Source of the DNA: Verrucomicrobiota bacterium
GTDB lineage: Bacteria > Verrucomicrobiota > Verrucomicrobiia > Limisphaerales > UBA9464
DNA: 5,646 nt
Reading direction: 5' to 3'
Assembly (NCBI GenBank): GCA_947464705.1
Contig: CANHYD010000171.1
Location: forward strand, 1-5,646
The position numbers were made by a program, and so were the translations under genes. Below the pieces are notes generated by a model. That model saw only the letters and a program-made list of their open reading frames with translations. It had not been told where the DNA came from and did not search any database. Numbering within the stretch: the stretch's first letter is position 1; each line of letters starts with the position of its first letter. Below are positions 1 through 5,646 of the stretch, piece after piece.

Positions 1-248
1 GCCAATTGGCGGGACAGATCGGCGGGATAGGAGTCCGGATCATCCGCGAGCAGCCTTCCCAACAACGCGAGTTCCAAGCGAACTTGTTGGGCTCCGTCGC
101 GGGCTAGGGTATGCTTCTTGAGCAAATCTGCGGGCTTGGACCCCAGAGCGATTTCCAAGATCAATCCCAGAACCGCGATGCTAACGATCGCTACAACCGA
201 GGTGAACCACGCCTGACGAAGGCTTGTTTGGACTGAGGAATCGGTCAT
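1..248 (-). CDS. Membrane-anchored protein of unknown function (N-terminal part, runs off the left edge)
   Basis: An open frame starts at the ATG at 246-248 and continues without a stop to the window edge, giving 82 complete codons. The protein begins MTDSSVQTSLRQAW, followed by one strongly hydrophobic stretch at about residues 14-35 (FTSVVAIVSIAVLGLILEIAL), then a soluble, charged and probably helical segment (residues 37-82, rich in Leu, Lys, Arg and Asp). This fits a single N-terminal membrane anchor with the body on one side of the membrane. I do not recognise the family. The gene follows nadB by 74 bp on the same strand, so co-transcription is possible. There is no clear Shine-Dalgarno motif before the start; the bases just upstream read CACAGTTTTTC. 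The frame is supported by the clean membrane segment and its position in a same-strand gene series, but too little is present to assign a function. Confidence 0.75.
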   Translation of the reverse strand, partial: MTDSSVQTSLRQAWFTSVVAIVSIAVLGLILEIALGSKPADLLKKHTLARDGAQQVRLELALLGRLLADDPDSYPADLSRQL

Positions 249-322
249 GAAAAACTGTGATGCCAAGCCCGGACTTGAGCCGTTCTAAGGGCATCGGAAC
301 AGTTCCACAGCGACTTGAGGAC

Positions 323-1939
323 TCACTCCTCGCGACACACTCGAGTATCCACCTCAGTCCAGCGCGGATCCGAGTCCGGGAAATCTCGGTTGCAATGAAG
401 TCCACGGCTTTCAGTCCTCTGCAAGGCACTGTCCACAATGATCTCGGCCACGGTGGCCAAGTTCCTCAACTCGAGCAGGTCGGCCGTGACGATGAAATCC
501 CAGTAGTACTCACGGATTTCCTCCTGGAGATTGGCCAATCGCTTCTGAGCGCGCCGGAGCCGCTTGGTGGTCCGGACAATCCCCACATAATCCCACATCA
601 ACCGACGAATTTCGTCCCAATTATGGGAAACCACGACCATTTCGTCGGGGTCCGTCGCCTGCCCCGTTTGCCAAGGCGGGATGACAACCGGTCCACCAGC
701 GCGCGGCAAGGTGAGAACTCGCTGGGCAGCCCGATGCGAACAGACCAGGGCCTCGAGCAGGGAATTGCTCGCCAGACGGTTGGCACCGTGAAGGCCGGTA
801 CAGGCCACTTCACCCACGGCAAACAGTCCTGCCAGAGAAGTCTGCCCATCCAAATCGGTCTCCACCCCTCCGCACTGGTAGTGGGCGGCCGGAACCACAG
901 GAATCCAGTCCTTGGTCATATCGATGCCAAACTCGAGACATCGGGCATGGATCGTGGGAAAATGACTCCGGATGAACTCGCCCGATCGATGAGTGATATC
1001 TAGGTAGACGCAGTCGGCCCCGGTGCGTTTCATCTCCGAGTCGATCGCTCGGGCCACAATGTCACGGGGCGCCAGCTCCAATCGGGCATCATAGCGCTGC
1101 ATGAAGCGCTCTCCTCCCGGGGCCCGCAAAACTCCTCCCTCACCCCGCACCGCTTCCGAGATCAGGAAAGACTTGGCCTGCGGGTGGAACAAGCAGGTGG
1201 GATGGAACTGGATGAACTCCATGTTTAGGATGGGAACCTCCGCCCGATAGGCCATCGCCACACCATCCCCGGTGGCAATGTCTGGGTTGGTGGTGTAGAG
1301 ATAGACTTTTCCACACCCCCCTGTCGCCAATAGCACCGCGGGCGACTGGAACACATCCACCCGTCCCTCGGGATTGTTGAGCACATAGACTCCAACACAC
1401 CGGTTGGGCCCCGCCAGCCCCAGCTTGGCTGTGGTGATCAGATCGATCGCCAGGTGGTTTTCAAACACAGTGATCGCCGGATTGGCGGCCACTGCGGCCA
1501 AGAGTGCTCGCTCAATCTCACGTCCGGTGGCATCGGCAGCGTGGAGGATACGCCGCTTGGAATGGCCGCCTTCTTTGGTGAGGTCCAACTCGCGCTGCCC
1601 GCCGCCACCGGGAATGTCGCGCTCGCTGAATTGCGCCCCCAAACGCATCAACTCAGCAATCCGCTCAGGCCCCTCCTCAACAATGCTCCGAACCACGGAC
1701 TCACGGCATAATCCCGCACCCGCCTCCAGGGTGTCTTGGACATGCAACTCAAAGCTATCCTCACGGCTGGTGACCGATGCGATGCCACCCTGCGCCCAGT
1801 TTGTATTGGAGTCGGCGCGATTCTTCTTGGTGATGATGGCCACCGTGCCTCGGTGGGCCACCTCCAGCGCGTAGGTCAATCCGGCGACACCGCTCCCGAG
1901 AACGATGAAGTCGAACGTGTGGGTCTGGGCGGAAGACAT
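323..1939 (-). CDS. nadB: L-aspartate oxidase (NadB)
   Basis: This FAD-dependent enzyme oxidises L-aspartate to iminoaspartate, which quinolinate synthase NadA condenses with dihydroxyacetone phosphate in cytoplasmic de novo NAD synthesis. Either oxygen or fumarate can accept the electrons in known members. The 538-residue product is close to the usual length (the E. coli enzyme is 540). It opens with the dinucleotide-binding motif GSGVAG (15-20), then NTNWAQGGIA (45-54), TKEGGHSKRRILHAADATGRE (within 121-141), ATGGCGKVY, QFHPT (244-248), ELAPRDIVARA (288-298) and GEVACTGLHGANRLASNSLLE (376-396). Glu123, His246, Arg292 and His353 match, with an offset of two, the residues I recall as Glu121, His244, Arg290 and His351 in E. 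coli. The C-terminal helical domain is complete (WDYVGIVRT, LLELRN, TESRGLH). The start lies five bases after the propeller gene's stop, suggesting translational coupling, with only a weak AGG upstream. No nadA or nadC is visible. Succinate dehydrogenase or fumarate reductase flavoproteins are excluded by the NadB-specific motifs and the lack of their longer tails. Confidence 0.97.
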   Translation of the reverse strand: MSSAQTHTFDFIVLGSGVAGLTYALEVAHRGTVAIITKKNRADSNTNWAQGGIASVTSREDSFELHVQDTLEAGAGLCRESVVRSIVEEGPERIAELMRLGAQFSERDIPGGGGQRELDLTKEGGHSKRRILHAADATGREIERALLAAVAANPAITVFENHLAIDLITTAKLGLAGPNRCVGVYVLNNPEGRVDVFQSPAVLLATGGCGKVYLYTTNPDIATGDGVAMAYRAEVPILNMEFIQFHPTCLFHPQAKSFLISEAVRGEGGVLRAPGGERFMQRYDARLELAPRDIVARAIDSEMKRTGADCVYLDITHRSGEFIRSHFPTIHARCLEFGIDMTKDWIPVVPAAHYQCGGVETDLDGQTSLAGLFAVGEVACTGLHGANRLASNSLLEALVCSHRAAQRVLTLPRAGGPVVIPPWQTGQATDPDEMVVVSHNWDEIRRLMWDYVGIVRTTKRLRRAQKRLANLQEEIREYYWDFIVTADLLELRNLATVAEIIVDSALQRTESRGLHCNRDFPDSDPRWTEVDTRVCREE

Positions 1940-1944
1940 CAGAC

Positions 1945-3552
1945 CTAGGAACCACTCGGACCGTGATACTCGATCCGAACGATTTTGGTGTCTGAATTAT
2001 TGCCCCAATCCTTGCCGTACTCGATGAGATAGAGACAGCCATCGGCTCCCAATTCCAGATCCATGGGACGCTTGAAGGTCGTCGCAGGCATGAAGCGCTC
2101 CATCATCCACTTGCCGTCGGCAGTTTTGGCGATGTTGTCATTTTCATCCAACTTCACAGCGATGATCCAATTTCGGGACCACTCGTAAATGAAGAGGGTG
2201 TGATCGAACTGCTTGGGCAAGCGATGCGCCGAGGTGTTCTTGGGGTCGTAGTAATAAACGGGGCCGGCCATGGCAGTACGCCCGCCAGAACCGACTGCCG
2301 GGAAACGAGTTGAAGCCGACGCCGGATAGTAGATGAAGGCCGGTTGCGCCGGGGGCAGGTCTTGAATACCCGTGTTGTTGGGCGAGGTGTTCTTGGGGTG
2401 TTCCGGATCGAACACCATTCCTTTGGGATCCCAAGCCTCCGGCTTCGTCGGCAATTCCGGAAGATTGTTGGTCTCCCCCTTTTTCTTCAGCTCCTCGATC
2501 TTCTTGCGTACTTGATCATAGGCGTTACGGGCATCGGTGCCCCGCTGACGATCCACAAAGTTCACCTTCGTGTAGGCTCGGTTGTCACCGACAAACATGG
2601 GCCAACCGAAGAATCCCGGTTTCCGGGCCTGATTCACCTCATCGAAACCGGCGGAACCCCGCTTGCCATCGGCATGACCTGAGTCCGGGCCGACTTCGCC
2701 CCAGTAAAGATACCCGGTCTTGCGATCCACCGAGACGCGGAACGGATTCCGATTGCCCATCACATAGATCTCCGGCCGGGTACCCGCCGTTCCGGGTTTG
2801 AAAAGGTTGCCTTCCGGGATGTCGTAGCCGCCTTGTTGACGCGGTTTGACTCGAAGCACCTTGCCGACGAGCGAATTCGCATTGGCTGCGGTGCGCTGTC
2901 CGTCCCACGGGTAACGCCCCGGACGCTCGTCGTGTGGTGAAAATCCGTCGGAGTCGAACGGGTTGGTATTGTCACCAATCGACATATAAAGGTTGCCCGC
3001 CGCGTCAAAGGTCAAAGAGCCACCGACATGGCAGCATTGTTCCCGCTGGGTCTCGACATCGATGATCGGCGTCTCGGTGCTGAGATCGAGTTGATCGCCC
3101 TTCACGGTGAAACGAGAGACCCGAATGATGCCCACCTTGCCTTGCGAGTTGGTCGTCGTCTCGGGGAGTGAGCGGTTGACGTAGATCCAATGATTCTTCG
3201 CAAACGCGGGATCCAATGTGATGCCCAGCGCGCCGTCTTCGAGGCCTGTGAAGGTTGCCAACTTCGCCGCGACCACGGTTGATTGGGTGTCGGGCTTCCA
3301 AACCTTCACAACACCCGCTCGTTCCACCCAAAACACGCGCCCGTCGGAGGCCACCGTCAATTCCATGGGGTCGACGATGGTGTCTTTTCGGGCCCCGTCC
3401 GCCACGGCATCCTCATCCAAAATCACTTTCTTGAACGACGATTCCGGTGGCATCCAACCGGAGGCAGCGGAGCCGGCTGCAGCGGGAGATTGTGCCAGAA
3501 TCGGACTCACCAGCGCAAATGCCAGTGCGGCGCAGAAACCGAAGGTGCTCAT
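1945..3552 (-). CDS. Secreted glucose/sorbosone dehydrogenase-type beta-propeller protein (possibly PQQ-dependent)
   Basis: The 535-residue protein resembles the soluble glucose/sorbosone dehydrogenase family, six-bladed propellers that in characterised members use PQQ and calcium to oxidise sugars or aldoses in the periplasm. A signal peptide covers about residues 1-20, with likely cleavage after PILA; its n-region lacks basic residues, but an in-frame TAG just upstream rules out a longer protein. Family motifs appear in order: CCHVGGSLTFDAAGNLY (173-189, with His175 in the place of the catalytic base), SIGDNTNPF, GNRNPFR (266-272, with the conserved Arg268), GEVGPDSGH (285-293), GFDEVN (302-307), GWP (316-318), SPNNTG, GGRTAMAGPVYYY (423-435) and PMDLELGADGCLYLIEYG (496-513). 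The chain ends at IEYHGPSGS, directly after the last blade. Many relatives carry extra PKD or cytochrome c domains there, so the electron acceptor must be a separate protein. Residues 337-385 hold an apparent charged helical insertion. Substrate and true cofactor cannot be told from sequence. Confidence 0.9.
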   Translation of the reverse strand: MSTFGFCAALAFALVSPILAQSPAAAGSAASGWMPPESSFKKVILDEDAVADGARKDTIVDPMELTVASDGRVFWVERAGVVKVWKPDTQSTVVAAKLATFTGLEDGALGITLDPAFAKNHWIYVNRSLPETTTNSQGKVGIIRVSRFTVKGDQLDLSTETPIIDVETQREQCCHVGGSLTFDAAGNLYMSIGDNTNPFDSDGFSPHDERPGRYPWDGQRTAANANSLVGKVLRVKPRQQGGYDIPEGNLFKPGTAGTRPEIYVMGNRNPFRVSVDRKTGYLYWGEVGPDSGHADGKRGSAGFDEVNQARKPGFFGWPMFVGDNRAYTKVNFVDRQRGTDARNAYDQVRKKIEELKKKGETNNLPELPTKPEAWDPKGMVFDPEHPKNTSPNNTGIQDLPPAQPAFIYYPASASTRFPAVGSGGRTAMAGPVYYYDPKNTSAHRLPKQFDHTLFIYEWSRNWIIAVKLDENDNIAKTADGKWMMERFMPATTFKRPMDLELGADGCLYLIEYGKDWGNNSDTKIVRIEYHGPSGS

Positions 3553-3618
3553 GGGCTAAATCCGACCGGAATCAGGCCCAACAATCAAACCTGATTTGGA
3601 AAAGATCCCAAGAGATTG

Positions 3619-3637
3619 AATCCCGAAGGTCGGGATT
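3619..3637 (-). terminator. Small hairpin in the 147-bp spacer, possible weak terminator
   Basis: A perfect 8-bp inverted repeat (AATCCCGA / TCGGGATT, arms 3619-3626 and 3630-3637) encloses a three-base loop. It sits between the stop of the 465-residue protein gene and the start of the propeller gene. Read on the minus strand, the stem is followed by CAATCTCTTGGGATCTTTTCC, which contains only a short T-run about 14 bases away, so it is a poor intrinsic terminator by classical criteria. It could equally attenuate transcription, stabilise an mRNA 3' end, or be chance. The rest of the 147-bp spacer (3553-3699) shows no gene. The best promoter-like pair I could find there for the propeller gene (TTGGGA, 17 bases, TTGATT on the minus strand) matches consensus too poorly to call. 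Confidence 0.3.
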
Positions 3638-3699
3638 GGAGTATCCGCCACACAAGGGAGTCGTTGGACTCATCCGCCACCGATCCATCGCCACGGACA

Positions 3700-5097
3700 T
3701 CAACGAGCCCCGAGGATCTCTGTTTCTAGGGAACGCAACCGGTCGGCAGCACCCTGGACCAGAACCCGAATCCGCGGATCCACATCTCCCCGACGGGACC
3801 AGTTTCCGGGACTACTACGCTCGCGCTGATAGGGATCGAGGATCTCTTCAAGGCGGCGCACCTGTTCGAAGCGAAGCCTCATCTCAGGCGACGCATCCCC
3901 GCCCCCCTGTCGTGAGAGGTATCGGGAACCCAGGCCCGAAAGGTACCGCAATTGAGTCAGTTTTCGCTCCAAAACCGGCACCTGAGCGGCAAATGGCCAT
4001 TGCTCAATGGTTTCAGAAAGACGGAAGACGCGTCGCCCCAGCGGAGAGTTCGTAGAGCGGGCGACCTCCACGGTCTCCTGAAGAATGGTTCGTAAATGCC
4101 GATCCAGGGTGTCGGGGGTGATGAATCGCGAGGCGTTTTGGGCATAGAACGCAACCGACGTCACGGCCCACCATTTTTCGATGTCCAACAAACTTTGAAA
4201 CTCAGCCTGATAAGTTTTGAGAAGCGCAGTCTGCCAATTCAACGAGCGATTGAAGGCGAGAACCAACGCCCCCAAGCAGACAGGCCCTCCGTCCTTCAAG
4301 CGGAGATGATGAACAAACAGCGCCGCGGAGCCTTGGAATAGTTGAAATTGGTTGGTGTCGCTCACCATTGCGTCGCCAGGAAACGCCAACGCATCAAAAC
4401 CCAAAGGGGAACGCCCCGCTGTCTTGGCGGCAATGGCCACCAAGGGATCCATGGATCGGTTGGCGTCCTTGAACTCTCGATTCAATTGAGGCACTAACTC
4501 CCGGCTCGACTCGCCAATCAGCAACGTGGTCACCCCTTCGGACAACCAAAGCGGAATGGGATTTAGCTGCCCCCCGTTGCCCCGGTTGGCAATTTCCAAG
4601 AGCAACGCTTCCACCGTCGTGCGGACCAATAATGTCCAATGAACACGTTCCTGGAACTCCACAGTGTACCGCCATCCATCGGCAAACTGGGTGGCCACAA
4701 TCTTTGCCGGAGATCGCTGCCTATCAGCCGGATACACCCGCACGACGATTGAACCGCTGAAGCCGTCGTCGATCTTCAGAATCCGAAGCACTTCAGTTTT
4801 GATTCTCTCGCAGGCAACTGAAATCACCGGGGGACTGAGGGTAGCTATCCCTTGGGAGTCCAAGGGACGCAGAGGTGTCAGCGAAACGGACCTTTGAGAT
4901 CCGATCGGAACCAGAATCGGTCTCGGTGCTCGGTCTTCTGAGGGAGAAAGGTCACTGAGCACCAAAAACTGCCCCGAACGACTTCGGGTGGGCACGCTGG
5001 AGGGGCGTCTCGAAGGGGGTCCAATCTGGGCATCGGCACTCCAGCACCAAGCCAATACCACCCAAGCCGCAGAGATGACGCCGAAGAATCTCCTCAT
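3700..5097 (-). CDS. Secreted protein of unknown function, possibly a zinc-less peptidase-MA-like protein
   Basis: The 465-residue product has a clear signal peptide: MRRFF, a hydrophobic core, and a type I cleavage site after ADA at residue 23. A basic, Ser/Pro-rich low-complexity linker follows (about 24-42). I cannot name the family with certainty. The middle part resembles secreted gluzincin-like peptidases of the peptidase-MA type: NPIPLWLSEGVTTLLIG (179-195) looks like the WLxEG segment that carries the third metal ligand (Glu187 here), and GSAALFVHHLRLKDG (256-270) looks like the helix that follows it. The place where HExxH would be expected reads TVEALLLEIANR (161-172), which keeps the Glu but has neither His. 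If the comparison holds, this is a catalytically dead relative. The C-terminal region (about 375-465) is Arg/Glu/Leu-rich and probably helical. The gene starts 26 bp after the zinc-ribbon gene, so the two may be co-transcribed. The start is supported by the signal peptide; no Shine-Dalgarno motif is visible. Confidence 0.85.
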   Translation of the reverse strand: MRRFFGVISAAWVVLAWCWSADAQIGPPSRRPSSVPTRSRSGQFLVLSDLSPSEDRAPRPILVPIGSQRSVSLTPLRPLDSQGIATLSPPVISVACERIKTEVLRILKIDDGFSGSIVVRVYPADRQRSPAKIVATQFADGWRYTVEFQERVHWTLLVRTTVEALLLEIANRGNGGQLNPIPLWLSEGVTTLLIGESSRELVPQLNREFKDANRSMDPLVAIAAKTAGRSPLGFDALAFPGDAMVSDTNQFQLFQGSAALFVHHLRLKDGGPVCLGALVLAFNRSLNWQTALLKTYQAEFQSLLDIEKWWAVTSVAFYAQNASRFITPDTLDRHLRTILQETVEVARSTNSPLGRRVFRLSETIEQWPFAAQVPVLERKLTQLRYLSGLGSRYLSRQGGGDASPEMRLRFEQVRRLEEILDPYQRERSSPGNWSRRGDVDPRIRVLVQGAADRLRSLETEILGAR

Positions 5098-5123
5098 GAA
5101 TTCAACGGGTCTTAAAACTCAGG

Positions 5124-5414
5124 TCAGGTCGAGGTGGACTTGGGCTTGGGAGACGGTGACGTTGCTCCACTGGAGCCCGAGTCACTGGCCGCCGAAGACT
5201 TGTAGCCAGAGCTCCGATAGTCGGTGATGTAAAACCCGGAGCCTTTGAAGATCAGGCCAGCGCCCCCACCCACACCTCGCTGCACTTTTCCTTTCCCCCA
5301 TTTTTTCCCGGGGCATTTGTCCTTAGGGCATTGGGTGAGCGGAGCGTCACTCATCCGCTGTGACTCGTCGAACTGCGCCTGGCATTTCAGACAAACGTAT
5401 TCGTAGGTTGGCAT
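5124..5414 (-). CDS. FmdB-family zinc-ribbon protein
   Basis: The 96-residue protein begins MPTYEYVCLKCQAQFDE, the hallmark of the FmdB putative regulatory zinc-ribbon family. The family is named after a protein linked to formamidase expression, but its biochemical role is not established. Cys8 and Cys11 form the first zinc knuckle (CxxC); the second is Cys29 and Cys34 (CPKDKC), followed by a Lys/Gly-rich stretch. The conserved GAGLIFKGSGFYITDYRS segment (51-68) then leads into a low-complexity Ser/Thr/Pro/Lys tail (69-96). I chose the ATG at 5412-5414 because the family almost always starts at MPxYEY; the frame could open 20 codons earlier at 5474, but those residues look non-coding. The product is small, cytoplasmic, and has no membrane segment. 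It lies downstream of a ribosomal RNA operon on the same strand and 26 bp upstream of the secreted 465-residue protein. No clear Shine-Dalgarno motif precedes it; a 10-bp palindrome occupies that position. Confidence 0.93.
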   Translation of the reverse strand: MPTYEYVCLKCQAQFDESQRMSDAPLTQCPKDKCPGKKWGKGKVQRGVGGGAGLIFKGSGFYITDYRSSGYKSSAASDSGSSGATSPSPKPKSTST

Positions 5415-5418
5415 AGCT

Positions 5419-5428
5419 GATTCGAATC
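5419..5428. other. 10-bp perfect palindrome GATTCGAATC just upstream of the zinc-ribbon start
   Basis: The sequence GATTCGAATC is its own reverse complement. It ends four bases before the ATG of the FmdB-like gene, where a ribosome binding site would normally lie. It could be an operator or could fold at the mRNA start, but a 10-bp palindrome without flanking extension can arise by chance. The remaining spacer up to the terminator (5429-5510) shows no gene and no promoter I would call. Confidence 0.25.
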
Positions 5429-5510
5429 TAAATTCTCGTGTGACCGAAGACGACCCGCGTCTCCCAAGAGACAAAGTCTACCTGACCGCCACAGACAATT
5501 CAAAAAACAA

Positions 5511-5540
5511 AAAAGCCGGACTCCCAGAGGAGTCCGGCTT
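5511..5540 (-). terminator. Intrinsic terminator of the ribosomal RNA operon
   Basis: A perfect 12-bp inverted repeat (AAGCCGGACTCC at 5513-5524 and GGAGTCCGGCTT at 5529-5540) encloses a four-base loop, CAGA. On the minus strand the stem runs directly into a T-rich tract (TTTTTTGTTTTTTG), the classic layout of a Rho-independent terminator. It begins only a few bases after the 3' end of the 5S rRNA, so it closes the rRNA operon. Its tail is T-rich only on the minus strand, so it should not act on transcripts from the other direction. Confidence 0.92.
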
Positions 5541-5546
5541 AGGAAA

Positions 5547-5646
5547 GGTTCGGCGGCTACCTACTCTCGCGCAAGCTATACATGCACTACCATCGGCAAT
5601 GCGGTGTTTGACGGCCGAGTTCGGGATGGGATCGGGTCGGGCCACC
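5547..5646 (-). rRNA. rrf: 5S ribosomal RNA (3' part; about 20 bases of the 5' end lie outside the window)
   Basis: The minus strand carries the conserved bacterial 5S core: GATCCCATCCCGAACTCGG, then GTCAAAC, the CCGATGGTAGT segment, and CGAGAGTAGG near the 3' end. Comparison with the E. coli 5S, where about 14 bases follow GAGAGTAGG, puts the mature 3' end at roughly 5546-5549. The 5' strand of the closing helix is beyond the right edge. 5S is normally the last gene of a 16S-23S-5S operon, and the strong terminator just downstream agrees with that. The exact 3' end is inferred rather than seen. Confidence 0.95.

Noticed and set aside
296..306. Short palindrome GGAACAGTTCC between nadB and the left gene, plus an 8-bp repeat GACTTGAG at 272-279 and 312-319
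   Set aside because: Arms of five bases and an 8-bp repeat are expected by chance in a window this size, and no promoter or terminator layout accompanies them.
257..1003. Long plus-strand open frame (248 codons) opposite the 3' half of nadB
   Set aside because: It lies almost entirely antisense to a full-length, motif-complete nadB. Its product shows no recognisable domain, and its openness is explained by the GC-rich codon pattern of the opposite strand.
1404..1874. Plus-strand open frame of 156 codons opposite the 5' part of nadB
   Set aside because: It is antisense to the FAD-binding part of nadB, and its Arg/Ser/Pro-rich composition is typical of shadow frames. No domain or initiation signal supports it.
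3447..4055. Plus-strand open frame of 202 codons spanning the propeller start, the spacer and the end of the 465-residue protein gene
   Set aside because: It crosses two well-supported minus-strand genes and has a low-complexity Arg/Pro/Ser-rich product with no signal or domain.
5415..5474. 20-codon upstream extension of the FmdB-like gene
   Set aside because: The family starts at MPxYEY, which here corresponds exactly to the ATG at 5412-5414. The upstream residues have no family resemblance.
1..5646. Possibility of a defence island, CRISPR array, transposon or other novel multi-gene system
   Set aside because: No repeat array, transposase, integrase, inverted terminal repeats, tRNA attachment site or defence domain is visible. 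The genes are housekeeping or single exported proteins next to an rRNA operon.

Overview
The window looks like an ordinary chromosomal stretch from a moderately GC-rich Gram-negative bacterium. It is most plausibly a member of the Verrucomicrobiota or a related PVC lineage. That placement is inferred from three things: the FmdB-type zinc-ribbon protein with a GAGLIFKGSGFYITDYRS core, the secreted sugar-dehydrogenase-like beta-propeller of a type common in Verrucomicrobia, Planctomycetes and Bacteroidetes, and the near absence of Shine-Dalgarno motifs. No 16S rRNA or other decisive marker is present.

Everything recognisable is on the minus strand, so the window reads from right to left. At the right edge lies the 3' part of a 5S rRNA gene, the end of a ribosomal RNA operon whose remainder is outside the window. 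A perfect 12-bp hairpin with a T-rich tail follows it as a strong intrinsic terminator. About 95 bp further on comes a 96-residue FmdB-family zinc-ribbon protein. After a 26-bp gap there is a 465-residue secreted protein of unknown function, with features suggesting a peptidase-MA-like fold that has lost its zinc-binding histidines. A 147-bp spacer with one small hairpin precedes a 535-residue secreted glucose/sorbosone-dehydrogenase-type beta-propeller. Five bases beyond its stop starts nadB, a full-length L-aspartate oxidase with all key catalytic residues. A 74-bp gap then leads to a membrane-anchored protein of unknown function that runs off the left edge.

The genes do not form an obvious single pathway. 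NadB makes iminoaspartate for de novo NAD synthesis in the cytoplasm, while the propeller protein and the 465-residue protein are exported. The 5-bp gap suggests that the propeller gene and nadB share a transcript, and the 26-bp gap suggests the same for the zinc-ribbon gene and the 465-residue protein.

I found no mobile element, CRISPR array, tRNA or convincing new multi-gene system. The points most worth a second look are the apparently zinc-less peptidase-like protein, the helical insertion in the propeller, and the widened zinc knuckle in the FmdB-like protein.
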